Assembly (NCBI RefSeq): GCF_027921745.1
Contig: NC_079240.1
Location: 1,853,001-1,917,000, forward strand
Direction: 5' to 3'
Length of the DNA: 64,000 nucleotides
Source: Schizosaccharomyces osmophilus
Lineage: Eukaryota > Ascomycota > Schizosaccharomycetes > Schizosaccharomycetales > Schizosaccharomycetaceae
Made by a program: the position numbers and the translations under genes. The stretch's first letter is position 1. Every line of letters begins with the position of its first letter. Below the pieces are notes generated by a model. It was given only the letters and a program-made list of their open reading frames with translations. It was not told the origin of the DNA and did not search any database. Shown piece after piece: positions 41,901 through 50,598 of the stretch.

Positions 41901-44900
41901 GCGTCTACATACTACCGGTGCTCGCCAATGGTCGTAAACTTTGCAATTGCTTTTACCAAGGTGTTTTTAGAGTATGGGTTTACGAATTACTCTGGTTTTA
42001 GTTTACTTTTCTTCTCAGTTACAGCAATGACCATTCTTGGACCTTCCGTTGCTTTAATTAAAATGTGTAATCTTGCCAGGAAACTCAACCAAAAAAATCA
42101 AAATTACACTATACAGACTTACACCGAATTTTTTTATTTATTTTATGTTGGGTATGTAACGGAATTTTTTCAAGAAAGAGTCGTTTCTATCCGTACCCTA
42201 GAGAAACACTGTGAGCCATCTAGCAATTTTCTTATAAAATATCTTTATGTGTTTTCAATTTGGGATAGTTTTCTTCTATCATCAAATTACAGCGACTACG
42301 TGATTGAGTTTGATAAAACATATAATGAAGTTTTGAAAGAACGATTTTGTATTGAAGAAAATGAGTGCTTTCCTGTTCTGCAAACCCTATTACGATGCTT
42401 TTTAGGAGAAGCTGAATTGGGCTCTTGCGACTCTTCACATTATGAGGAGCGACCATTATCGACCTCTGCTGAAAAGGGTATTTCAGATGCTTTTGGACCT
42501 TGGTATTTCTCTTGGTATTTATTAAATATTTTTCTCACAGAGGATTGGGAAAGTGCTGTTACTTATGGGTTAAATAAACTGCCGCATTACTATGAAGGGT
42601 GTTTCCTGCCAGCTCCAGGTTGCTTTGGTTATTTTTTGCTTTGCTTGGCTATAGTTAACAAGGGATTAGCTAATGGTATGCTTCCTGAAAACGAACACAA
42701 GTTTCTTTTGGAAAAGCTAGAACTTTTCCGGTATTTAAGTGCTGTATCTATTGACAGTCAAATAGCCCTGTACTCTTATTATTTACAGGCAAGTTATGTT
42801 TCTTTAGAAGGTGATTTAAAAGAAGCATCAATACTATTCGAGAAAGTTATATCTCTAGCTATAAAATCGAATGTTTATTTAGTTGAAGCTTTTGCTCTTG
42901 AGAGCGTGGGCAAATTATTTTACAAGATGCAGCTAACTACTTCTGGCATTCATTACATTGAACAGTCTGTGAACGCTTATAAATCTTTAGGATTGAAAAG
43001 AAAGTATTCTATGTTAGGCAATCGAAACATAAATAGTTTGCCTCCGAATTTGCTAAGGTTAACTGTTGATGAGACTTTTCAAACAGATATCGCAAACGAA
43101 GAAAAACCTTCTTGTTCCGATAGTAGTGATGAAGCAGAAAGTGCTAATTTAGCCGAGTCCAATTATCAAATATCATTTCCCAATGAAGACTATGAGGACC
43201 GAACATCTACGATAACAAACGTTGGAGCTGTCTCTTTAGAAGAGCTTCTCATATCGCTAGACATAATCGATCTAACCTCAGTAATGAAGTCTTGTCAAAT
43301 TATCGCTAGTGAAACTGAATTAGACGGTTTACTTTCGACAATGACACATCGGATGCTTGAAGACTCTTCAGCAGATGCGGCTTCTATTGTCATAAGAGAT
43401 GATAACCATTTCACAGTTGCAGCATATCGTACAGAGAACGTTAATGAAGGCTTTACTCCCCCCATTCCTGTATCTGAGAAACAGAAGTTTGTTCCTTCGA
43501 AAGTAATAAATTATGTTGCCCACACTCAGAAAGCTTTGCTCTCCCACAACATCCACAAAGACTTTGATTTACAATATGAAGAATGGAACGAACTAAGCGC
43601 CGAAGGAAAAAGTGTAATTGTAATTCCACTTTTTCAAAAGAAGACAGTATTTGCTATTTTATACCTACAAGGGCCACCTTTTTCTTTTCACCATCGACAT
43701 GTTTCGGTGCTTTCTATCTTAGGATCTCAAGTCAGTTTCGCAATTGTCAATATTTCTTTATTTCGTAAAGTTAAAGAGGCAACGGATGCTAATATGGAAA
43801 TTATTAAGTCACAACGCGAAGCGCTCAGTTTGGTTCGGAAATCAGAAGCGAAATACAGAAGCTTTGTGGATACTATGCCTTGTTTACTTTCCAAACTTAC
43901 CTATGAGGATGGACTGAAGGTTGATATATTTGGCTCCTTTTGGAAGGAATATTGCGGTGACATAGTTTCAAAGAAGTCAAATGTATACCAAGACCTTGTA
44001 CATCCAGATGATTATAGCATGTTGGAGCAATATATCCTTTTGCAAAGCGATGTCAATGCTCCGTTTGAAAAAGAAATCCGTATAAAAAGAAAAGATGGAA
44101 TTTACAGATGTAATCTGAGCCGCTGCACCCCTGTTTTGACTGAGTCGAAGCCGATATATATTTGTGCCACTATTGATATCGGGGATCAGAAAGAAGCAAG
44201 AGCCACTGCTTTAGAGGTAACGCGATTAAGATCCAACTTCTTGGCAAACATATCACATGAACTACGAACACCTTTTTCTGGCTTTTACGGAATGCTCTCG
44301 TTGTTAGACGAGGCTAATCTAGATTGTGAACAAAGAGACATTGTTAACGCTGCTCGACTTAGCTGCGAAATGTTACTACAAGTCATTAATGACTTACTGA
44401 ACTTTACCAAATTGGAAGCCGGCAAAGTAACTTTAGAATCAGATTTAGAATTTTCCTTGGAAGGAGTCATTGTAGACTGTATTGCATCCGTTTATTCCGT
44501 TGCTGGGAGCAAAAATGTAACAGTTTCTTACGAACTGTCGGATGACATTCCTTATTTTATTGCTGGTGATGCTTCAAAGATTGGTCAAATGCTTAAGAGT
44601 ATACTTGATAATTCTGTGAAAATGGTTGAGAGTGGCTTTATACGTGTAAAAGCCTATATATCTGAAAATGGGGAAAATGACGAATTAAGGCTTACTTTTA
44701 TTGTTGAAGATAGTAGACCACAACCGAATGCGATGTTCCAAGCTAATCTGATTAACTCTCTGAACAAATACTGTAATGACTATTTGCCTATAGATTTAAG
44801 TGGATCGGCTCTTGGCATGTCGACGTGTTTGCAATTATGTAAAATCATGGGAGGTTCTGTTTTTGTGACAGTTTCAGAAACTCCTCCTACTTTTAGAATT

Positions 44901-45866
44901 TTTTATGATTTGATGGTCCGTAAATTACGGGAAGAACGATACAGAAAAATTACCGCAGAATTAGTTGAAGCGAATGTTTTGTTTAATGCGTATATTCGCA
45001 GCAGGCATATAATACGTGCTACGAATGAACCCCTTGATTCTGATTATATTTCTAGGCTTTTGGCTAAGGCGGAAAGTCTGGTTCGTATTGACGGTTGTCC
45101 TGATACTCTCGCAAGTTTCCTTAATTATTATCGAAAGCATTTGAACATCTCTCGCTGTCTCTTGATATTAGATATAGACTCTGCTGAACACATGGAGAAG
45201 GCAGCTGCTGAACTTCAGTCTTTTCCTGATTTGAATGTTATATTCATTTCTTGTATCCCTCAGCTGAACAAAGCATATGATCGAAAGTCAATATTGCATG
45301 ACTTTTCTGAACATATCGATAAAAAGAGAACTGTGATTATGAAGCCGTATACCAAGGAGCAGTTCATAGATGCAACTTTGAGCATTGTTCGTCTAGGACA
45401 GGATAAGCTGTATGAAACCTCTCCCTGTTTACCCTCTGGCCATGAACGAAGAGAACTTAATATACAAAATTGGCAGTATAAAAGAATACGGATTTTGGTT
45501 GCCGAAGACAACAGTGTTGTACGCCTAACCCTGTGTAAACAATTAGAGCATTTGGGCTTAAACATTGAGAGTGCCAAAGATGGGAAGGAAGCAATTGATT
45601 TAATTACTTCTCATCCTTGTGGATATTATAGCCTTGCGTTTATTGATTACCACATGCCTTACTATGATGGTATAGGTGTGAGTAAGAAAATGCGAGAGTT
45701 TGAGCAACAAAATGAGTTTGGATATTCGGTGCCAATTATACTATTAACAGCTGATATTCAGCCTTCTATTGAAGAAGAAAAAGAGGACGTGGGTATCACG
45801 AAATACATAACGAAGCCCATCCGAAAAGACGAATTGATAGAAATTTTAAATGCTTATTTGGCATAA
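38991..45866 (+). CDS. mak3: Hybrid histidine kinase of the Mak2/Mak3 (Phk) type
   Basis: Giant sensor kinase, 2291 residues in one uninterrupted exon, ATG at 38991 (MHSKNELRNCVALAL). In fission yeast these kinases feed the phosphorelay Mpr1-Mcs4 to the Sty1 stress MAPK under peroxide. Domains in order: a protein-kinase-like fold (about 20-300) whose catalytic loop reads IVHGEIRTDSF and so lacks HRD and its Lys; an AAA-like ATPase with P-loop GSEGVGKAT (about 365); a long TPR-like helical region (to about 1370); a GAF domain (about 1440-1600); a PAS-like domain (about 1615-1745); HisKA with phospho-acceptor H1756 in NISHELRTP; an HATPase domain; a degenerate receiver-like segment; and a C-terminal receiver with D2219 in AFIDYHMP and Lys in KYITKPI. 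Mak3 rather than Mak2 is inferred from neighbours. Confidence 0.92.
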   Translation: MHSKNELRNCVALALSSILKYTLEPEPFEEVYEVDNTYSLYAGFELASNRRVIAKFSTQTARIEAEYQLFCDLSKDERGRKFVSVPIEFIEFSHIDLSAHVCLDAGHRDTLSTFYDYFRNNPINYIRYCISVCRCVEFLHSKDIVHGEIRTDSFRPINSYKDVIMLNIGSGASSFHNYLQAYNWRRFYEDSQSMSRITFISPEQTGRTSYPVNHRTDIYSLGILFYNCLAGGYLHQPSFIQTIRAILTEDLPSIVDTCPKIPKTIFKIIEKMTKKNPNDRYTSCSSILADLEICYENLVNGITGGEGNFQNTTYTSLFMLPSSTYGREREIEKVKSVLRHTESTSLPIDSPSFQNPQNSHNDHIVVILITGSEGVGKATFIQDVCSRKEGYIAITKCEPSKSFLDSALISGIAQLILQLLAENQHLVHDFFYKLKNSLKGDLSLLNSVFDIVPEVKPFLQKNPYIGEIAFLSTSSNESMKSSSSTGRSLSGQEIQHDPDQRTQFGHQISFSSALITLLTMISSIKRSTIVIKNIHYADELSIDILECLIRCNVPVSLVLTCDDSCVDLLGNFLSLSHYVQEVRLKPLGFDAVNAYVQTTLHRVDEDLFPFTSYVYHVCKGNPLLMRDLLLELHNKKIIYFDWKTHQWSINYDDINLFSPESYNINVDSYSVTKLSSLPEHCRCFLAWASMMGSWFSFETVRKLCQEAEDFDFDNESLDLLLRKGIIYATSTSSYSFSRGSYKKTINSFYSEEKLQRMHARLFEMCIHNRDQYGLFDIACHIDAAFEYIKTEDNSTLNFTYLYLAAEEALNIGANKKALNLYNRCIEILPYKSYSRDNDDERKQMIRIYNGCAQANLVNNNAGAAMKMIVLAESESSNTTEAFKSRILRCRILFEDARIDESLSLVLEYLSQLDFTVEKYDMEDSKRIMKSFIPKVLKYVEEERNIDFENAVTLDDRRIEILYFLFQGFAAASTYYRCSPMVVNFAIAFTKVFLEYGFTNYSGFSLLFFSVTAMTILGPSVALIKMCNLARKLNQKNQNYTIQTYTEFFYLFYVGYVTEFFQERVVSIRTLEKHCEPSSNFLIKYLYVFSIWDSFLLSSNYSDYVIEFDKTYNEVLKERFCIEENECFPVLQTLLRCFLGEAELGSCDSSHYEERPLSTSAEKGISDAFGPWYFSWYLLNIFLTEDWESAVTYGLNKLPHYYEGCFLPAPGCFGYFLLCLAIVNKGLANGMLPENEHKFLLEKLELFRYLSAVSIDSQIALYSYYLQASYVSLEGDLKEASILFEKVISLAIKSNVYLVEAFALESVGKLFYKMQLTTSGIHYIEQSVNAYKSLGLKRKYSMLGNRNINSLPPNLLRLTVDETFQTDIANEEKPSCSDSSDEAESANLAESNYQISFPNEDYEDRTSTITNVGAVSLEELLISLDIIDLTSVMKSCQIIASETELDGLLSTMTHRMLEDSSADAASIVIRDDNHFTVAAYRTENVNEGFTPPIPVSEKQKFVPSKVINYVAHTQKALLSHNIHKDFDLQYEEWNELSAEGKSVIVIPLFQKKTVFAILYLQGPPFSFHHRHVSVLSILGSQVSFAIVNISLFRKVKEATDANMEIIKSQREALSLVRKSEAKYRSFVDTMPCLLSKLTYEDGLKVDIFGSFWKEYCGDIVSKKSNVYQDLVHPDDYSMLEQYILLQSDVNAPFEKEIRIKRKDGIYRCNLSRCTPVLTESKPIYICATIDIGDQKEARATALEVTRLRSNFLANISHELRTPFSGFYGMLSLLDEANLDCEQRDIVNAARLSCEMLLQVINDLLNFTKLEAGKVTLESDLEFSLEGVIVDCIASVYSVAGSKNVTVSYELSDDIPYFIAGDASKIGQMLKSILDNSVKMVESGFIRVKAYISENGENDELRLTFIVEDSRPQPNAMFQANLINSLNKYCNDYLPIDLSGSALGMSTCLQLCKIMGGSVFVTVSETPPTFRIFYDLMVRKLREERYRKITAELVEANVLFNAYIRSRHIIRATNEPLDSDYISRLLAKAESLVRIDGCPDTLASFLNYYRKHLNISRCLLILDIDSAEHMEKAAAELQSFPDLNVIFISCIPQLNKAYDRKSILHDFSEHIDKKRTVIMKPYTKEQFIDATLSIVRLGQDKLYETSPCLPSGHERRELNIQNWQYKRIRILVAEDNSVVRLTLCKQLEHLGLNIESAKDGKEAIDLITSHPCGYYSLAFIDYHMPYYDGIGVSKKMREFEQQNEFGYSVPIILLTADIQPSIEEEKEDVGITKYITKPIRKDELIEILNAYLA

Positions 45867-46221
45867 TGCCAGTACTTAGAGAATTTTCATGTTTTAAGAA
45901 TTAATGAGTTCTTGGGCATCAAAAGATTATGGGATGTTACATAGAATAATACCTTGAAAAAGCAAGCTTAGACATGATAGGTCCGAATAGTTTTATTTGT
46001 TAGATGTTAAATGATTAGTACTATTAAAATTAAATTATATGAGTTTGTAAAACTCATGATTACCAGCCAAAGTTTTCATGCATTTGATGAGTAAAACGGT
46101 GACACTTTTATAATACTGATTGCGCAGGAAGCACAGTCATATATATTCATTAATGTTTCAACCAAACTTTCATTACACTTCAAATCTATATATGCTACAT
46201 ATAAAAACACAAGCAAAGAAT
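45867..46221. other. Convergent intergenic region mak3/rps0
   Basis: This 355-bp AT-rich stretch lies between two 3' ends. I see no additional feature. Confidence 0.6.
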
Positions 46222-47100
46222 TTAAGCCGTTTGAGTAGTGGCAGCCCAATCACTAGGAGCAGTTCCAGTAGTGTTCCAGTTAGCAGAATCATCCCAGGTG
46301 TTTTCAGCAACCTGACCAGCTGTGGCAGCATCCAAAACGGAGGGGTCAACAGCGGTTTGGGCAGCATCAGTGACATCAAATTCAGCAGCAGCAGCAGCCT
46401 CGGCAACAGCACCAGCTTCAGCTTCAGCAGCAACAGCCTTCTTAGCCTCCTCTTCACGCTCAACTTCTTCAGGATCACGGTAGAAGTAAAGATCGGGCAT
46501 CACTTCCCAAGGGGTGTTACGAGAAAGGGTACCACGAAGACGAAGGACTTCACGAGCCAACAAGTACCAAGCCAAACCAATGGACTTACGACCCTTGTTG
46601 TTGGTAGGGATAGCAACATCAATGTGATTCAAGCAAGAGTCAGTGTCGGTAAGGGCAATGACGGGAATGTTGACGAAAGAAGCCTCTCTGATGGCTTGAG
46701 CATCAGCACGAGGGTCAGTGACAATAATCAAACGGGGCTCGCGGTAAGTACGAGTAATATAGTTGGTGAAGTTACCAGGAGTGAAACGGCCAGCAATGGC
46801 AGTAGCTCCGGTATGGGCAGCGAACTTGAGAACAGCACGGTGACCATAAGCACGGGTAGATACGACGCAAACATCGGCAGGGTTCTCGACAGTAGCGATG
46901 ATACGAGCAGCCAAAACCAACTTTTCCCAAGTCTTACCAACATTGATGATGTGGACGCCATCGTTGCGGCGCTTCCAGACATAGGGATCCATACGGACCT
47001 CTAAGTTCTTGGAGCCAATATGGCTGCTAGCAGCAAGGAGCTGCTTAATGTCTTCTTCTGTAGCATTCAAAACGGAAGGTCTGGTAGTAACTTCAGCCAT
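46222..47100 (-). CDS. rps0: 40S ribosomal protein uS2 (Rps0)
   Basis: Small-subunit ribosomal protein of the S2/laminin-receptor-precursor family, 292 residues, one exon, ATG at 47100. Conserved blocks are [82 protein letters not shown] and [31 protein letters not shown] in turn. The C-terminal 90 residues are Ala/Glu-rich and end [10 protein letters not shown]. Codon bias is strong. A HomolD box lies 67 bp upstream; I see no HomolE. S. pombe rps0 paralogues are elsewhere by memory, so its place between mak3 and adg3 may be a species-specific relocation. Confidence 0.96.
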   Translation of the reverse strand: MAEVTTRPSVLNATEEDIKQLLAASSHIGSKNLEVRMDPYVWKRRNDGVHIINVGKTWEKLVLAARIIATVENPADVCVVSTRAYGHRAVLKFAAHTGATAIAGRFTPGNFTNYITRTYREPRLIIVTDPRADAQAIREASFVNIPVIALTDTDSCLNHIDVAIPTNNKGRKSIGLAWYLLAREVLRLRGTLSRNTPWEVMPDLYFYRDPEEVEREEEAKKAVAAEAEAGAVAEAAAAAEFDVTDAAQTAVDPSVLDAATAGQVAENTWDDSANWNTTGTAPSDWAATTQTA

Positions 47101-47713
47101 GTTGTTTGCGTTTATATAACTTAGTTAACTTGTCGCAAACGCTTTTCTTCAAATGCTACCAACAGATGTGACTGTTTTTTTCGTAAATAAACGAGATCGT
47201 ATTATAGACAATATTTAGAACAGAAACAATTCGAATTACTTACAATAAATATTAGTTTCTAAACCGTATTACAATTTATTATTAATATCTTTTTGTTGTG
47301 ATGGTATCTCAAAGCATCCAGAGTTAATCGAATTTCCTTCGTTGACTATGTAGTAAAAAAGTATTCAAACAGTATTATGTATATTGCAGGAAAAATAATC
47401 TCTATTACCCATTGTTGTACTCTAGAAGCAGCATTCATTACTACTGTATATCTTAGCTTTTAAGAGTCCAAAATTCAATTAATAAGGATGATAAATTAAA
47501 CCATTTTTCGCGCAAGCAGTTAGAATGCTTACAAAAACAGGAAAAGATTCAATAAAGGAGTGTGTGTGATTGACTTCATGCAATAATTGTATGTCAGCAA
47601 CTGAAAGTCAATAGAACCAAAAAGCAAAATATCTTTTTTCCGAACATCGATTAGCAAGAGTCATAATTAGAAAGGAATATAAGGAAACGCTGCCTATTTG
47701 TGAGATGGTATTT
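47101..47713. other. Intergenic region, rps0 start to adg3 3' end
   Basis: This 613-bp stretch holds the rps0 promoter (HomolD at 47167-47174) and the adg3 3' flank. TGTCAGCAACTGA at about 47591 faintly recalls the start of fission-yeast LTRs but nothing else supports that. No gene is seen. Confidence 0.5.
47167..47174 (-). promoter_or_regulatory. HomolD box of rps0
   Basis: TGTGACTG on the plus strand (CAGTCACA on the gene strand) lies 67 bp upstream of the rps0 ATG, the expected distance. No HomolE sequence accompanies it within 150 bp. Confidence 0.85.
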
Positions 47714-49414
47714 TTAAATATATTGGGTCGCTGTGTCATGTACCACATCGGATACTACTAGCGTATGAAAGGCAGTCTGAATTTCAGCGTGCATATTTTG
47801 AACAGCCACCGTCGTGGTAGTTGTCGTTTCTTGTCCATTGATTGTATGGACGAATGGGGAAGCGGCATTCGAATAAGAAGTTACCGTAGTAAGAAAAATG
47901 TTGGCTTTTGCACTAGTAGGAGAAAACTTAGATTCGGAACCATATTTTCCCTTGTTATTACTATTGTTGGATGAACCATTCTTGGATTCACCTGTACCTG
48001 TAGTCATTATTGGGACTACAGGGACGTTGGTTGAAGAAGACCATCCACTATTGCGAGGATCGGGTTGACTGCTTTTAAAAGTACTTGACCCGGTCACTAC
48101 TGTATTGCTAGCAACAGGTTTGTTCTCGGGTGCGGTTGATTGGCTATCCTGGCCGGTCAATTGATTCTTTCCGCGACTGACCGTGTTGACAGTTACAAAG
48201 TTAGTAAAAGAAAGGCTTCTGTCTGACGAAATCTCACTACTAGCTTTATGATAACCACTTATTTCTGAACCAGTGGTACTAGGGTTTGCAGTACTTTTGG
48301 GTGCCGGCAAAGAGAATGACGACGAACTTTGCGAATTTGTTTGGGTATTTAAAGTTAGTATGGACGAAGAGAAGCCACTAGGAAGTGCAAACGCGCTAGA
48401 ATTAGTCAAACTACTTGAAGTCATTTCTGCTGTCGAAGTAGCAGAAGCAGTTGGGGCGGCAGTACCAGAAGACATAGCTGATGAGGAGCTCATTTGGTCA
48501 CTGTAGTCCACAACAACAATTCGAGCTTTTGTTCCAGGTTGAAAGCCAACAACACAAAAACAGGCATCACCTGCTCCATTTGGACTCCCGTCAGGGCATC
48601 CTTGTACACCTTTTTCGCGAGGATCCATATAGCATGGTAGCCCGGAACAAGTATTGCCTTCACATTCAACCTTTAATCCAAACCTTGGCTTAATAGTAGA
48701 CCAATAGGGATCATCCAGATAAATCGGATTTGCACCCAGCTTCACATAAGTAATGTTATTTTCATCCATGTTGGCACCGACTACGTAAGGGGCCCAGTTT
48801 CCGTAGGGCTTGTCAGAAGTACCCCATATACAGCTCTCACTTGTAGAAAAACCTGGGGGATTAACATAGTAATGGGCAGCAGTACCAACCCAGTAAGAGG
48901 CATCTGGAACTGCCAAAACTTGTTCTGAACCAGCAGAGACCCAAGTTGGTATAAGCATAGCTTCGTTACCAGGCAAAACGGTCTGGCAAAAAGAAACTCC
49001 TTTTCCAGTTTCATCAATTGCAAAGACATTACCAACTCCTGGATAACAGTACTCCTTGTCGTCAAAGGGTTTTACGGCATTACCATTTGAGTCACAATAG
49101 AGTCCTCCATGCATGGACTCGGGATAAGAATACGATTTTGCATGAGGGCTCCATTGAGCCATTACATATCCTGGTTCGCAGGCATAGGGGCACCAAGAAT
49201 CTGAAGTACAATACTGATTGGGAGACATGGCCCAGCCAGCATTTCCCTTTTCTGGTGTTACAGCGACCATTTTCTCGGCATAGGGGAAAGTACACTGTCC
49301 AGCATCACGCTTTTGACCTCCATGGTGATGACGATGATGGGGGAAAGCGTTTGCAGCCTGTAAATCTGCCCAAGTCAAGAGAAGTAAAAGTAGGCTCTTG
49401 TACATGTGGAACAT
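47714..49414 (-). CDS. adg3: SUN-family secreted cell-wall protein Adg3
   Basis: Secreted protein of the SUN family, annotated as beta-glucosidase-like and linked to septum and wall remodelling (adg genes are Ace2-dependent in S. pombe). ATG at 49414 gives MFHMYKSLLLLLLTWADLQA, a signal peptide cleaved near ANA, then a His-rich stretch and 566 residues in all. The SUN domain (about residues 40-300) has CTFPYAEKMVAVTPEKG, the paired Cys of SWCPYACEPGYVMAQW, then AAHYYVNPPG and FGLKVECEG-type blocks, ending CFCVVGFQPGTKARIVVVDY. The C-terminal 260 residues are Ser/Thr/Asn-rich, likely O-mannosylated, with no GPI-type hydrophobic end. Here the SUN domain precedes the Ser/Thr tail, the reverse of the best-known budding-yeast SUN proteins. 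Confidence 0.9.
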   Translation of the reverse strand: MFHMYKSLLLLLLTWADLQAANAFPHHRHHHGGQKRDAGQCTFPYAEKMVAVTPEKGNAGWAMSPNQYCTSDSWCPYACEPGYVMAQWSPHAKSYSYPESMHGGLYCDSNGNAVKPFDDKEYCYPGVGNVFAIDETGKGVSFCQTVLPGNEAMLIPTWVSAGSEQVLAVPDASYWVGTAAHYYVNPPGFSTSESCIWGTSDKPYGNWAPYVVGANMDENNITYVKLGANPIYLDDPYWSTIKPRFGLKVECEGNTCSGLPCYMDPREKGVQGCPDGSPNGAGDACFCVVGFQPGTKARIVVVDYSDQMSSSSAMSSGTAAPTASATSTAEMTSSSLTNSSAFALPSGFSSSILTLNTQTNSQSSSSFSLPAPKSTANPSTTGSEISGYHKASSEISSDRSLSFTNFVTVNTVSRGKNQLTGQDSQSTAPENKPVASNTVVTGSSTFKSSQPDPRNSGWSSSTNVPVVPIMTTGTGESKNGSSNNSNNKGKYGSESKFSPTSAKANIFLTTVTSYSNAASPFVHTINGQETTTTTTVAVQNMHAEIQTAFHTLVVSDVVHDTATQYI

Positions 49415-49907
49415 GAACAAAATAAGATTCCTGTGACAATAAAAAGAAAGGAAGATCAGTAATTAGAACAGAAGCACAGCAATAAATCAGTTTTTAGGTC
49501 CCGAATGCCCAAATGAACGAACAAAAGATACAGACTGTCTTTGACCAGGAAGTCGATTAGTAGTAAGGCCCTCCATATTTAAACTATTAGAAAAATTTGC
49601 GATTTTACATGCACCAAATTACATGACGAGCATGAGATTCACGAAAATCGTTGAGGTGGTTGGTAAGTGAGAAGTAAGCAGTTCTTATGCAATTAGAACT
49701 GCAAAACAAGACCATATTTCCATGAAATATAGAAGAGTCAGGTATTCAAGGGAAAACATATGTATTAGCTGTTCCTTATTGCAGCAGTTGTGTACTTGTT
49801 TTTGTTTACAAGGTCGAACTTGCTTTTCATGGCCGGCTTAAGTATAATTGACGGTAATATATTTGGAAGAAAAGAAGTAAACGACGCTATTAAATGAAGC
49901 AGTGCAA
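49415..49907. other. Divergent region adg3 / small two-exon gene
   Basis: A 493-bp stretch between the adg3 start and the ATG of the unrecognised plus-strand gene. I see no clear Ace2-type motif; short frames only. Confidence 0.45.
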
Positions 49908-50585
49908 ATGGTAAAAAGAGAAAAGTATGAGCTGCACGAAGTGATGTATAGAACTTTGTGGTTGTTGCCAGTGGAAATCCTGTCAGTTTCAAAAGCCGAA
50001 GCTTTTCAAGCTCTACAGCGACAGCTTGGGAATTGGAACGAAATCATGAGAACAGAATATACTTCGAATTTATCAGTTAGTGGAAGGAGTGTAGTGCTCA
50101 ATAAGAGCTTTCATGATTCGGTCGATGTGGTTCTGCGAAATTTCGTCAAAGAGTTTTTAGGTAAAACAGGTACTAAATTTTACTTTTAATTACTAGTTAT
50201 ACGAGCTATTTCACATATGTTACTGTTCAATTGGGAATCCTTTGTATATCGTATTAGGCATTCTCATTACGATACATAAGGACGTTGCTACCTTCTAAGA
50301 GAAATGAAATTCATCACTTTTAACCGGAACAAAACTATAATAAAGTGCAAGAACAATCCAGCATCCTTATTTCTGTTGTTTTTTTATTGCTTGCGATTCT
50401 ACTCTCTCTAATTTACGCAAGTGGATTTGTTTTGGATATTAAGTGATTTTTTTTTTTTTTCAGTTGGACTAGAATTTGGAACATTGCCGTATTGGTTGGA
50501 AAAGGATTATATTGGTTTAGCTAAAACTCAAGTAAATAGTGAAACCCCATTTGATTCAATTAGTTTGGAAATAAATTGTGAGTGA
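49908..50585 (+). CDS. Unrecognised 124-residue protein, two exons
   Basis: Exon 1 (49908-50160) begins with ATG (MVKREKYELHEVMYRTLWLL); exon 2 (50464-50585) follows a 303-bp intron with donor GTAAAA and a strong acceptor (at least 15 T then CAG). Joining at a G|TT codon gives 124 residues: a helical N-terminal part with LPVEILSVSKAEAFQALQRQ, a TSNLSVSGRSVVLNKSF strand-like part, and a C-terminal EFGTLPYWLEKDYIGL in exon 2. I recognise no domain. The intron is long for this genome, so an alternative is that exon 1 alone (94 codons to a stop at 50187-50189) is the gene. The stop lies 13 bp before the ATG of the next gene on the same strand, which is very tight. Confidence 0.45.
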
Positions 50586-50598
50586 GTCAGGAAAGACG

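Noticed and set aside
47591-47603. TGTCAGCAACTGA resembling the start of a fission-yeast Tf-type LTR
   Set aside because: Only a dozen bases agree, with no matching end, internal region or flanking duplication visible.
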